In this document: positions 45,872 through 57,659 of the stretch, one piece after another
Layout: the number at the start of each line of letters is the position of its first letter
Position numbering within the stretch: the first letter of the stretch is position 1
Assembly (NCBI GenBank): GCA_002685535.1
Contig: NYXK01000186.1
Span: forward strand, 75,591 to 136,741
DNA: 61,151 nt
Source of the DNA: Deltaproteobacteria bacterium
GTDB taxonomy: Bacteria; SAR324; NAC60-12
Reading direction: 5' to 3'
Made by a program: the position numbers and the translations under genes
The notes under the pieces: generated by a model
What the model was told of the DNA's origin: nothing
Seen by the model: the letters and a program-made list of their open reading frames with translations, nothing else
Databases searched by the model: none

Positions 45872-47601
45872 GATTGCTCTGTTCCGTTTATTGCTACTGT
45901 TGTACGCTTGGAGTAGCTTAGCTTCAACCCAGTTCGGAAATGTAGTAAGGAATGTAGATCTAGAATGCATGAGGTGGCATGTTGTTACGCTTAGACTTTA
46001 ATTTGTCACTACTTTGGTGCACGGAGATAGCGTGTGCAGTAATGCAGTACATTATACAATGACAAAATTGACCTTTGCGCCCGCACCGATGAGAGAGTCG
46101 AGCTGGGTGGCGGGAGGCAGGGTAAAGTAACTCGCTTATTTAAGGGCAAATGTAAACAGCGATCATCAGTGTATGATGAATTACTAAGCTGTTACATGAT
46201 GAAAGCTAAGCTGTCACATTTTCTCGCTGGAATTGGGATTAACCCCAACCTGTTGAGTCAACGTGATTGAATTGTGAATTCTTCCCCCTTTCCACTGAGA
46301 TCCGGTCATTGCAGGGACATGACGCTAATGGTAGGTTGCACCTAGCCCTGGAACGAAGGCTAACGATCATCTCTCCGAATGCATCTTGGAACAGATACTT
46401 TATTTCTCCAGTGGTAAAACGAAGACGGTGGTGCTAATATCGAGGCGTCAACGTGTATAACATGGTTGAGTAACCCGGCAAACAGATAAATCAAAATATC
46501 TGGGTTCCGCAGAAAACAATGACTGCAAATCTCCTCACTGGGCAATTTCCCCACCTGTTGCATAGTAGGTAGATGTTTGACTGACATTGGTTTTTTGACT
46601 AACCTACACGGAATTTTAGGGAGTAAAGCCTAAAGGCACGCTCTTCTTGGAGGTATGGCTCCATATCTTGAAGTGAAAATGTGATTTTCCGCTTGTACTA
46701 CGTAACACCCTGATCTGCATCCAACCCAATAAAGCTCAAAGTCTCGAGCGCTACTCATGTCAGTATCTCCCGATGTGCCTCGAATTGAGTCGATGTCGTA
46801 CATCGTCGGGGAAGGCGAAAGAGAGGGGGAGTCTGTTCCATCGCAGATGTGATAGAGAGGAGAGAACTCACGGCATGCATCTGATTGGCATACTCTAAGG
46901 GTCGTAATCGACGGGAGAACAAACCCCTTCGTGTACTTGTGTGACGGCCAACCAAGTCAGAAAGTGTGTCGATCGCCGACATCGGATTATCCTTCCAGCT
47001 CGAGGCCAACTGCAAGCAATTCAAAGCTTGTGGTACTATCTACACGATATTGGAGGAGGACAGCACATGAGAGGTAATGAGGTGGCATCTGTCGAAGCTC
47101 CAGGTCCCTATGCTGTACGTTCCTTGCAGGTCCACGTATGCTGTGCACCTGTGTGCTCTGATGATCGTCAGTCGTACACTTCAGGTACGCTCCCGGAACC
47201 CGGTTACACTTCTCGGGACGTGATGCATATTGCCAAAAATTTACAAAGGCAGAAAAGCCGAAGCATTACTGGCCTCACACAAGAGGGAAATTTCCCTTTG
47301 GCATCCAGATCCGCTTGGTGACGATGAGCTTAGCCATTCGATCGCGAAGTGTGAAGATCTGGCTCGGGGCATGTGCTCATACGCTGGCAACTATTGAGTT
47401 ACCTCTCATGTATGGTAAGCATGGCAAAGTTCAGACGTATGTGCCTCTCCCTCTTCTGATTCTGTCATTCTGAATCGGCAGATTGATCTGTGATATCTCG
47501 GTTTCTTCACGAAACACTTGGACCCGAACGCCAGTCTTAACAGGGCCATTCCAGGTCAAAACTACATCACGACAGTCGGTGCTCGAACCCAAACGACGAA
47601 C
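45872..47601. other. Intergenic, 1.7 kb, upstream of the DMATS gene
   Basis: No supported coding exon. A 126-codon plus-strand frame at 46941-47321 has no family signal or splice partner. The part nearest 47602 should hold the DMATS promoter; a 28-codon non-ATG upstream extension of the DMATS frame is not supported by family alignment. Confidence 0.5.
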
Positions 47602-48902
47602 ATGCCGGCACCATGTACTCGAGAAACCATGGAGCCATGGAAAGTATTGAGTCGGAGCTTGACATTCCAATCTCCAGACCAGAAGTCATGGTGGAACTCA
47701 TTGGGACCCGTCGCTGGCGCATCCATGAGCCAAACAGGATACAGCATCGACGCCCAGTACAAGAACCTTCTTCTCATCTACTCAACGCTCATTCCATCTC
47801 TCGGACCATACTACTCGCGGAATCAGTCTTCTAGAACATGGAACGACTGTATGGCCAATCCCGACGGGCCTTTAGACGTCAGTGTCAACTATCAGGAGAA
47901 CTCAAAGTGCGCCTTTCGCATGACTATGGAGCCAGTGGGGATTCATGCCGGGACGGAGAGAGATCCTGTCAATGAGCTAGCTGCAAAACAATTGCTTCAA
48001 AACCTGGACAAGATACAGGCAGGGACGGATCTCAGCTGGTTCGATCATTTCGAGCAGATTGTGGTGATGAACAGCGATGCTCGTCGAAATCGTGGCACCA
48101 TCCAGTCAATTGGATGCAAATCTCAGCACGTCGTTGGAGTGGATTTCCAGGACGGTCCATTCACAGTCAAAGCATATGTGAGCCCTTTGCTAAGCTCGGT
48201 TATGACAGGAATAAGTTTTCTTGAAGTCATGTTTGGAAGCTTGCGCTCGCTCACTGAGAAGATGAATCTGCGTCTCGATTTGAAGCCCGTGGAGGATTAT
48301 TTGACTGGCAAAGATGGTGTTCTGGGAGAGAAGACCTACGTGTCGTTTGATTGCAAATGTCCGACCGAATCGCGTATCAAAATTTACTCAGCATTGTGGG
48401 TGACCAGTCTGGAAGAAGTTCGCGATCTGTGGACTTTGGGTGGAAGACTGACTGGCTCGATGATTGAGGAGGGGTTTGCTATTGTCGAAAAAGCATGGCA
48501 TTTGTTGCTTCCAAGACGCCTCCCAAATGGGGAAGAAAGAAGTCGGATCACGGTCAATTTCAATTGGGAGCTGTCTCCAAAAGACGGAAGCATTGCTCCG
48601 AAGCTCTATTTCCTGGTGGACGAAGACTTCGATGAACATGTGTCGAAGGCAGTGGTCTCACTTTTCAGAGATCTTGGTTGGACTAAGAATGCGGATACCC
48701 ATCTTTCGCTGGAGAAAGAAGCCTAGTAAGTTCTCACAGCTGCGACAAGATCCGTGATCGTGTCGGCTATGCTAACGATGCCAGTTCCATTCGTGAGTTC
48801 GAAGGACAGAGTAATGTTTACATTTGGCTGGCCATCGCATATTCGGCTGAAGGGCCATATATCACCGTCTATTCAAATCCTCTGGCTGGAGTGAAAGTTT
48901 GA
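47602..48902 (+). CDS. Aromatic prenyltransferase of the DMATS family
   Basis: Two exons, 47602-48725 and 48785-48902; 413 residues, within the usual 400-460. The N-terminus shows EPWKVLSRSL and the WWNSLGPVAG motif, then QYKNLLLIYSTLIPSLGP. Residues that hold the prenyl diphosphate can be placed: R in CAFRMTMEP, K and Y in FTVKAYVSP, R-K-Y in SRIKIY, K-Y in PKLYFLV, and the last Tyr in PYITVYSNPL (exon 2). These enzymes transfer dimethylallyl groups to indoles, tryptophan, tyrosine or related rings without metal ions. The acceptor and position are unknown. The start was set at the ATG that gives the family N-terminus. The gene is followed on the same strand by a methyltransferase and an MFS transporter, which suggests a secondary-metabolite locus. 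Confidence 0.95.
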
Positions 48903-49650
48903 CAAGGATTTTGAGACGGACATTGACTGAACCGGAATGTAGCTCAATCTAAATAGACCTTGGTTCTGGAAATTTTAGCTAGACAAATAAGCCAACACAA
49001 TTCGAGTATGCCTTCGGAAACTTGTAGAGCACTCTTCCCCACCTCTCATTGTGTTCCAACATCGCCATTCATGGTCGCCAAGATAGAAGGAAAAATGTGT
49101 ATGCTATTTTTCTTCCGAAGTCACTCTTTTACTAACCATATTGGATCATTCAGCACAATACCAGCAAATCTCCGACTTGAAAAGCGGAAAGAAATAGCGG
49201 TGTGAAATCGCACGAGAAGCACGACAGCTAGGAACCCTAGCGTCGTGAGACATCGCAACACCAGATCGCTGGCAACTTTCCGATACAAGCCCAGCGGAGG
49301 AATCCCGCAAGTGATGTGTCCATGAACAGGATCCATATTACCGAAAAGCAGACAAGGCATCAGCAAATCAGCTCTGACCCAGGCTAGGTATTTGATAGCT
49401 TGCCTGATTATGCTGCGTGACATCAGCAGCGAGGCCCCAGTGTACAGCATGGGGATATGAGGATGCGAGACAATAGTTGATCCCGCTCTCAGGGTCTGGA
49501 TGTATCAAGTAGCGCAAGTCTGGGGTCATGTCTATATTTTACTCATTGCCTGCAAAGAAGACAAGCTCAATATCGCTTTCTACCTCAGTAGATTCAAGAT
49601 TATATCATCGTATCTTCGAAGGTCGATTTATTCATCTAGTCTATATAACC
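48903..49650. other. Intergenic between DMATS and methyltransferase genes
   Basis: About 750 bases. It holds the DMATS 3' UTR and the methyltransferase promoter. No exon or repeat was seen. Confidence 0.55.
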
Positions 49651-51094
49651 ATGGTATCAACAGGCGCCGAGACTGCAGAAAGCCTCTTCAATACGTTAGG
49701 CGCTCGATACGAAGATGCTTTCGCCAACGACCCCCTCCTCTGCGATTTTATCAAAAGCGTCGCCGAGAGCCTTCAACCCAAAAGCAAAGTAATAGATGTA
49801 GGATGCGGGACTGGTAAGCCAGTTTCTTACCTGCTGGCAGAAGCTGGTCACGAAGTTTATGGGATCGATGTCTCTGGCGAGATGGTTCGTCTCGCAACAT
49901 CCCAAGTTCCCAGTGGCAAATTTCAGCAGGCAGATATGAGAGAGTACGAGCCTCCAGTTCAGATGGACGCTGTTTTTGCAGTCTTGTCTTTGTTTCAATT
50001 GACGCCTGGTGATCTGGTCTCTATGATGTATAAGTTTGGTGAGTGGGTTCGAATGGACGGAATTGTAGCTCTGTGCGTCCTGCCCTCTACTGCTTTGGCG
50101 CCGGAGAAGGTCGTTTATGACCCTACATGGGATGCAGTCTGGATGATTGGAAAAGAGTGGATGGGGAGCTTGACGAATGAATCGTTCTTTTCGGAGCAAG
50201 GTTGGGCACGAATACTGAAAGATGCGGGATTTGTTCTCGAAGTCGAACCGGTCTCGTACCTTTTCTCTCCCATCGGAGAGAACCACATTCCCGAAGCTCA
50301 TCATTGCTTGGTAGCTAGGCGAGCAGAGAAAAAACCACTCCTTGGACCATTCCCTCGACCGACCAGTAGCCGCATAAAGAATTTTTGTGAGACGAACGGA
50401 GAGTTCTTGGGACATCCGCGCTTGGCGAGTGAGGACTTAGAGGTACTAGTCACTGGATTGGACCCGAAAGAGATATCTCTCCTTGTGAGAAAGGGTCAAG
50501 GTAACATCCAGTATTCCGATTTGTTTGATTTGTAGACTAATGAGCTTTGCAGGTAGTGGGCTGTCGCTGGCACGTAGCGGGTCTCCCAACTTCTGGAGTC
50601 TACCAGCTGCGCAAGCTTCACTCTCGTCCATCTCATCCGGGGCAGTAGAGACTGTGCTTGCTCCTTGGATGCTCAGTAATCCAGACGAGCTTCACAATAC
50701 TCTGGCTGGTCTGGTACGAATTGCGAAGTCGCAGATCATTCTCCTCCAAGGCGCCCCTGACAATGAAGCGACTCAACTCATCAACGCCGTCGCTCGTTCG
50801 CTTCCGATTGCTCACCAGGGCCTACTTCTCGACTCCGCGAGTGGATATCTTACCCATCACGGGTTTAGTAGCATTTCGCTACAGCGTATCCATGCTACCT
50901 TCTCTTTCCCCGAAGAAGATATCTCACAACGCTGCAATGCTGCTGCCGAATTTCTATTTTCACTTTGGCATCGCGACCATGCCCAAAGGAAAGAGGCGGT
51001 AGAAATTGTTAGTCATAGACTTCGTCTACTTTTCAATGGCCGTGAACATTCGATCGGATTCAACATGGTGGCTCTTATAGCAACCCGCTTGTAA
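49651..51094 (+). CDS. SAM-dependent methyltransferase with two fused methyltransferase-like modules
   Basis: Two exons, 49651-50500 and 50553-51094; 463 residues. The N-terminal module has SAM motif I V-I-D-V-G-C-G-T-G-K-P (about 47-57), an acidic YGIDVSGEM strand and a QADMRE motif. The second module (about 285-463) begins at the splice joint GQGSGLSLARSGSPNFW. It carries a strand TVLAPWML, then LLQGAPDNEATQLINAV, HQGLLLDSASGYLTHHGF and a C-terminal sheet. It looks like the C-terminal half of a second class I methyltransferase without its own glycine-rich motif I. The likely reaction is O-, N- or C-methylation of a small molecule, probably the product of the neighbouring prenyltransferase. 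The ATG at 49651 has a good ACCATGG context; 41 upstream codons in frame look like 5' UTR. Confidence 0.85.
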
Positions 51095-52495
51095 AACCAT
51101 GTCCAAATGTGGTCAACAGCTCGCTGAGGCAGGATCTTGATTCAGCCGTCTGTATCGTACTGCAGCTCAGTAAAAGCAATCCATCCATTTAAGGGGTTTC
51201 ATCTCTCAAAATGAAGTTATCCGTACCAAAGCTTGCTTATAGCCTATATTTTGTTCCCAGAGTAGGTCCCGTCAGAGGCAAAACGCTCTTTGTAAACAGA
51301 AACTGTCATCTGAAACGACACAGACTTGCCGAGCTGCTAAGTAGCTTATAGCCTAGAGCGAAAATTGATAGAGCTCCAGTGAATCTTTCTTTATACCGCG
51401 GCAATCCATGGAATGTCTATGCTGCACGTGGGAACCCCATCGCTATGTTTCCAGCCGTATTTTGCTCTGAGCTGATTGCAGGCAATTAGCGGATTAAGCG
51501 AAAGCCCAAAGCGACGTCTAGGGTTCCAAATGTTCTCGTGAGTTCTTGCAACGCTTGTGTGACGATGAATCTGGTGATCAGGACAGACATGGGTAAATGA
51601 AGACTTAATAATTGTACGCTCAATTTGCTTGTCACTGCGGGAAATGACCTCGGCGCCTGTCAGGTGAAATTGAGCAAACGTTGTACAATGACAGCCACTG
51701 AGATTGCGCCCAATCATGCACTGTTCGTTGTTGGTACGAATTACTGAAAACAGATACTGTGCTACGAAAATCACTAGGATTACTACCGGGAGGCGAATGG
51801 CTGCAACAAGCACCTCGCGGCTTTCCACTCGCATCACTGAACTATTTTGGATGATACCGTCGCTCCACAAAAGTACCAGATAACGTGGCGAGCAACTCGG
51901 CATTTTGTGTGACCCAAATCCATCTCTGGTAACGTAGCCATCCAAAGCCGTGTGATACATAGGCTTTCCTACTCATCGATCTCGCCGTAGTGGCTCCCCC
52001 TTGCAAGCCAAAAGCCACCCTAGCACACTGATTTCGCAGATCCAGCCAGCCATTGTGTTCTTTGCCTCTATTATTCAAGTAACAAGATGCCAATAGCAGC
52101 CACAGTTCTTTCGCAGCTTGGCTCAGGCTGGTCATACAGAATAGTAAGTTCAGACACATAGAGATGGTTGGCTTACTTCGCCTATACCCCGACCTTGAGC
52201 AACATGATCATAGCACAAGATCTTCGTCTAGAAGAGATCTTCAAAAGATCATTTTGCTCTATTGCCACTAGGTTTGGACTCTTGTACTTGCAAGTGCTCA
52301 TGGTCTTTCGCTATGTCTTGGTTAGGCTATTTCTTTGTTTTTCCGAGGATTCAGGGTGCACTTCCAAGGTCACGGCCTCTCCACTCCATCTCTTTTCAAT
52401 GTTGAAGGTTCTCAGTTTGGAGACTCGTTGAGTTATTGTAGCAAGGCTTTTTACTGTTGTAGTATTTTTCATTGAAAACTATCATTCTATTCACG
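51095..52495. other. Intergenic between methyltransferase and MFS genes
   Basis: About 1.4 kb. Apart from the doubtful minus-strand frame at 51391-51960, nothing coding was recognised. No P450 haem motif (FxxGxRxC) or other tailoring-enzyme exon was seen on either strand. Confidence 0.5.
51391..51960 (-). CDS. Doubtful single-exon ORF, possible membrane protein
   Basis: A 189-codon frame starting at an ATG, between two cluster genes and not a shadow of either. It contains one hydrophobic helix (RLPVVILVIFVAQYLFSVI, about residues 57-75) and otherwise a His/Ser/Arg-rich sequence. No family was recognised. A frame of this length could arise by chance in a window this size, and the codon pattern is not clearly biased. 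It is listed so that it can be tested. Confidence 0.2.
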   Translation of the reverse strand: MYHTALDGYVTRDGFGSHKMPSCSPRYLVLLWSDGIIQNSSVMRVESREVLVAAIRLPVVILVIFVAQYLFSVIRTNNEQCMIGRNLSGCHCTTFAQFHLTGAEVISRSDKQIERTIIKSSFTHVCPDHQIHRHTSVARTHENIWNPRRRFGLSLNPLIACNQLRAKYGWKHSDGVPTCSIDIPWIAAV

Positions 52496-54186
52496 ATGAG
52501 TATGACTGAAAACACTTTTACAGGAAAAAAGGAGTATCGACACAGATGGCGTTCATCTAAGCATTTCATCACTTTCGCAATTGGGCTCACATTATTCACA
52601 GGCAAGTCCTCCAAAGATAAAGCAGAAAATTCATACCTACTGACATAATGTTGTTCGCCCTGCAGAAGCTCTACTTTACGGCTTCATTGTTCCTATCTTA
52701 CCATACATGCTCGAAAATCGGCTGCATCTCGACCCCTCCAAGTCGCAAAGCTACACCTCCAAACTTTTGACGATGAACGGGCTCTTACAGCTCCTCTTTG
52801 CGCCCATCACCGCGCATGTAGCAGATAAATTTGGAAAAAAACGAGCCCAGCTTCTACTGGCATTACTCGTCAGCATTGTCGGTACAGTCTTTGTTGCGAT
52901 GTCCACCGCTGGTGAGTAGCTAATGTTGATCAGTTATAGCACTTCATCTATACCGAAGCTGACAAAAAGTTGCCTTTAGTCTGGGCCTTGTATCTCGGTA
53001 GAGCTCTTCAAGCAATCGCGGCATCATCGGCGTGGATTGTCGGTTTCGCCACGTTGACAGCAGCAACTGGCCCTAAGAATCAGGGGACTGCCATGGGCAT
53101 TGTCTTGTCTTTCTCAGCAAGCGGGATGATTACAGGACCTACCATATCCGGAATTTTGCTGAAGTTTATGGGATACTGGCTCACGTGGATCGTACCCGTC
53201 GTAGTCCTTCTTGTTGATGTTTCCGCTCGTGTACTCATGATAGAGCCATACGCAGATATGGATGCCGCGGCACACATTGATCCGAACAGTGCTCAGGAGA
53301 CGCTGAACGAAGACGAGGAAGTCACATCCTTATTGGAAAGTAGGGCAACTTCGTACGAGACAATTATGCCACAGGTCACCCCAGAAAGCAACAGCGAGAA
53401 GCAAAATAGGAACTTCTATCGCACCATGCTTGTGGACGGCGGAGTTCTGACAGGCCTGGCCAGTTGTGTACTCTACAGTACGATACTTACCAGCTTTGAA
53501 AACACACTTCCTCTTCATACCCAGCGAGCCTTTGGCTGGGATAGCTTTCCAACTAGCATAATGTTCTTCTGCCTACAGATTCCATCTCTCCTTTTGGGTC
53601 CTCTGTGCGGATGGGTGCGTGACCTCTTTGGAATCAGACACCCTTCCGTCGCTGGCTGGGCCGCCATGATACCTTTCTTGTGTCTCCTTGGCACTCCAGG
53701 AAATGATTGGTTTCCTTGGGCAAAGGCATCTGGCCCAGCGATTACCATCATGAGTTTGGTCACCATCGGGACCTTAAACAACTTAGTGCAAGGCTCTGGC
53801 CCAATGGAACTCTCAGGTACATCTAGCAATTCCCCTCTCTCGATCCGAACAAAGTTGCTGACTCAGGGTGATATTAGCCGCTGTAAGAGCATACGAATCC
53901 AGCAACCCTCAAGTCTTCGGCAACAAAGGGGCTGGCTCAAGAGTTTTTGCGTTGGTCGAAACTGCATTTACATTAGGCATGATGTTGGGCCCTCTCATAT
54001 CAGGATCAGTGGTAGCAATGGTCGGCTACTTCTACATGAACGTGGTTCTCGGTATGAACAATCCCAGTCCCATCATAACTTCTCGGGTTGTTCTAACACT
54101 TGGCGTAAGGGATCCTATGCGGCGCATTGTCAGCTACTTCTTTCTTCTTCCTCGGAAGACGTAATGAGACAGAAGACCAAGGCTGA
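52496..54186 (+). CDS. MFS transporter (DHA1-like), likely exporter of the DMATS locus
   Basis: Five exons: 52496-52601, 52666-52911, 52980-53816, 53878-54051 and 54134-54186; 471 residues. Helix 1 reads ITFAIGLTLFTEALLYGFIV. The loop 2-3 signature ADKFGKKRAQ matches the MFS motif D-x-x-G-R/K-R/K. Further helices include WALYLGRALQAIAASSAWIV and a motif-C-like ASGMITGPTISGILL. A central acidic loop (EDEEVTSLLES) divides the two halves. The last exon closes the final helix (VVLATSFFFLGRR). Intron 1 has a GC donor (AG|GCAAGT) instead of GT; without it the first helix cannot be joined. Substrate export or self-resistance for the neighbouring prenylated metabolite is inferred from position only. 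Confidence 0.88.
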
Positions 54187-56011
54187 CTCCCCACATTCCT
54201 GACCTCCATAAGAATTGTCCAGCATTTTCGTTATTCGTGGCATCATTGCGGAGATTCTCGCTTATGCTGTTGATTTTGCGGCTTTCAAGCACCTTGGCAT
54301 CTTGGAGAATTGATCATGACGTTGAAAAAGCTTCAGTGACATCCCGAAAGTGTAAAACAGAAGATAGAAGACTTCGAAATTTCTCATTGCTACTGATGCA
54401 GTAGCTGTGGAGACAGTATTTGTGAGTTTTGAACCTAATCATCGCCATTGCAGTTTTCTGGGGCCCATTGTGCGTGAAATTCCGATGATGCATTTCGCCA
54501 CCTTAGATCCTCATATATCATCTCAGCACTTACATCTCAGCCGTGTCGTCAACTTCATGTTAGGAAAGTGCTTGAGAGCGAAGTTCAAGTTCGTGCAATC
54601 GGAACTTTATCTCATCTTGGCAAAAGTAGGATGTTTTCTCAATCAACGCCAAGGTTGTGTCAATTGGCACTGATTCCACACGCGAACATCCTTTAATTGG
54701 CTCGCAACAGAAAATGTCTCTAGCCGCTGATATATGTTTATCTGAATCTTGTTTACTAGCCGGTCTAACGAGCATACATTTTCACGCCTCAGTTAAGCAA
54801 CTGGATATCGCTTAAATGCCGGGTCTGACCTTGGCAAACAACAACACGGCCAGACCCCGGAAAACCTTATTTCGATTCTCTACGGAGCAAGAGATTATTG
54901 AGAAGGTGCTCAACGCTGATCCAATATATTAAAGATAAGCACCGCAGGAATAACATGCCGCTAGACTGGGTCTTGCGTCGATTTTGTAGATCTGATCGGT
55001 GGGTGGGGTGCACGGGCGGCTCCGATCTGAAGTCTTGACCAAGTACCACGAGTCAGGAAATGCTTGAACGAAGCGCAAACCACAGTATCGATATGAGAGA
55101 CTGATGGAGAAGTCAATACCGCGACAGATCATCTGTGGCTCAGCAGACTCTAGAAATATATCTTATGTGACAGCCCTGAACTTCTCACCCATCAATTGTC
55201 ATTTCGCAACACAACCTCGGCTCGGCAGATATCCCAATCCCCAAACATAAGTCCGGGGAAATGGCATCGATTGGAATAGCCGATCCGTGGTAAATATCCT
55301 AAGAGACGGCATTGTTGTGTTTATACGAGAAAGTGCCGGGAGCTGCCTGTTTCGGTCTGGTAGTTCTTCTAGGGGAAGGGCCAAGAGCCGAGTTGGGATG
55401 AATGCCGATGACTGTGGAGAAAATACGGGCTGCAGATAGCCGCCTACTTTTGAGGGTCCGATTCCTTCCCGAGATATAAGCTATTGTAAACAGGCTCGAC
55501 TAAGAAGGAATACCGGATGCCTGTACTTCAATTGTCCAATCCGCTTGAAAGCTGTAGCAACCGCTCCTGGGAAGAAATGGTAACTGGAGTTTTTGGCTAG
55601 ATCACTTACAAAATCTGAACTTGTGCGACTCTTCTGCTCTCAGATCCAAGAACTTCGAACGATCACTCCGTGAATAAGTACTACCACATTGAACTAAGAC
55701 ATGGGGTATTCCCAGTTGCCGCCCGATTTTCTTTACAAGCCATCTTGGCACGCCGACAGGTCCAGCATAATGGACAGCACCTTCTTTTCAGAGAATCTTG
55801 GCCCTTGACTATATGTCTTGGAATCCTACTGTGGATATCCAAAGTCAAGGCTGAAGATAACGACATCTACGGACGGAAAAATGCAATCGCAATAGCCTGC
55901 TTGAAGAAGTTCATCAGGAAAGTACAAATATGTCACCAATGGCCAGAATTTGGACAGAACCACCCCTCTCAAACCAGGTTTTCTGCTCTCCCATCAGCCA
56001 GCATCTCATCC
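54187..56011. other. Intergenic, 1.8 kb
   Basis: No supported coding exon on either strand. An upstream extension of the metalloprotease frame back to 55670 is open, but it precedes the signal peptide and is best read as 5' UTR. No transposon ends were seen. Confidence 0.5.
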
Positions 56012-57090
56012 ATGATGGTCCGCTTCACTCTACTCGCCTCGCTCATTGCAGGTGCCATCACAACCGTCTCGGCCCACCCTCAACCCCGCGATGAATCCCG
56101 CCAAATCGGCTGCGGTACCGAGCCACCTGCCGAGTTCCTAGAAGCAGCATCTCAAATCAGTGCTTGGGAGAAAGAGACTTTCACCAATGCTACCCGAACC
56201 GACAGTGCTCGTGCGGCGACTGTTACGATCGACACTTATATTCATGTTGTCGCTAGAAGCACCGCCTTGTCGGGAGGATACGTTCCAGCTGCTCAGTTGA
56301 CGAACCAGATCAGTGTTTTGAATGAACATTATGGTGAGTCTGAATCTCAAGGTTCCTTCTTTAAAAAAGTCACAGGCTAACAAATGAAAAGCACCTGCTG
56401 GGTTTCAATTCAAGCTCATCTCAACTGACTACACTGTCAACACTGCTTGGGCTGCTGATGCCAACGGAAACGATGTTGCCATGAAGCGGGCTCTCCGCAA
56501 GGGAACGTACAGCTCCTTGAATATCTACTTCCAGTACACCGTTTCCGGATATCTGGGATACGCACAGTTTCCCCAAGTTGCTGCTGTCGGATCGACTGAT
56601 TACATGTAAGTCTCCCCGCCTTTACAACAGCATCGCCACCCAAGATTGCCCCCGATTGCGAGTTGCTGACATCGTCCAGCACTGATGGTCTCAACATCCT
56701 CTACACCACAGCCCCAGGTGGCTCTCTTAGAAACTACAATCTCGGCGGAACAGTCACTCACGAAGTTGGTCACTGGCTTGGACTTTTCCACGTTTTCCAG
56801 GGTGGCTGCACTGGAAGCGGTGACATGATTGCGGATACACCGCCTCAGTCGACTTTGACCGACGGGTGCCCAGTCGGACAAGATTCTTGCTCGGGTGGCG
56901 GGGTTGATTCTATCCATAACTACATGGATTATTCTTATGAGTAAGTGTGAAGTGTTCTTTCGCTCCTCGTGACTTTTGTGGTGTTTTTGGAAGAGTGCTA
57001 ATTAGTTCCAGCGCGTGCTACGAGTCCTTCACTCCAAACCAGATTACCAGAATGACCAACATGTGGTCTACGTACCGCGCCGGGCTATAA
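56012..57090 (+). CDS. Secreted zinc metalloprotease, M43 (pappalysin-like) family
   Basis: Four exons: 56012-56333, 56392-56605, 56680-56940 and 57012-57090; about 291 residues. A signal peptide ([20 protein letters not shown]) and short propeptide precede a domain with [11 protein letters not shown] and [15 protein letters not shown]. The zinc site is [12 protein letters not shown] (about 205-216), a full HExxHxxGxxH motif. The Met-turn NYMDYS follows near the last intron, and paired cysteines ([24 protein letters not shown]) suggest disulfides. It should cleave extracellular proteins. Related fungal M43B enzymes are secreted during growth on protein or host tissue. The start may be at 56012 or at the next codon, as two Met codons are adjacent. 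The acceptor TTCCAG at 57011 gives the conserved [11 protein letters not shown]. Confidence 0.95.
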
Positions 57091-57659
57091 GCTTTGTGTG
57101 GTCCTACTCGGTTGCGATATGTAATAGTGCGATGCATTGGAAGGGCCTTGATGCTAGAGAGGTGTTTGGGGGCGAAGTCTCGGGCGTGATGAGGGTGTGG
57201 TGGGTATGGAGGTAACGAGGACGAAGTAGAGTCGAACAACAGCCTCACTTTTTCTGCAGATCTATTAACCATGTCTGGTACTTGACTATGTATTCATGAA
57301 AACATAAACGATCCTCATGTTTGCGCTTCTCGCGGTGTTTATTGACTCAGCTTGATTGTTTACCGGAACCTCGGCCCCTCACTTACCGGAGAGGAGGAAG
57401 TAAACAGTTTGAATCATTTGCATTGTCTTTCCCCAACTAACACCACAGCCTCGCTATTGATTAGCGGATCCTCACAAAGATTCCGGGTCGAACCGCAAGA
57501 GCAACATTCCAGTCCTTCGTCCTGTTGCTCCCTCCCTGGCTACGAAGCTCGGAGTCTCCTTGCTGAATTTCACTGAGATGCAATGTCTTGTGTATATGCT
57601 AGATATTATGTATATAGAAGAACCTCTGTAGAACAATGCCATTCCACTCCCTCGGTCCC
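57091..57659. other. Intergenic between convergent gene ends
   Basis: About 570 bases containing the two 3' UTRs of the M43 protease (+) and the mannanase (-). No gene was seen. Confidence 0.55.

Noticed and set aside
44918-45970. 350-codon minus-strand frame
   Set aside because: Antisense shadow of exon 3 of the NCS1 permease, whose membrane helices and motifs are unambiguous.
46941-47321. 126-codon plus-strand frame upstream of the DMATS gene
   Set aside because: No family signal, no splice link to the DMATS exon and no conserved motif.
55670-56011. N-terminal extension of the M43 protease by 114 codons
   Set aside because: The extension precedes an excellent signal peptide that starts at 56012 or 56015; a secreted protein would not keep it.
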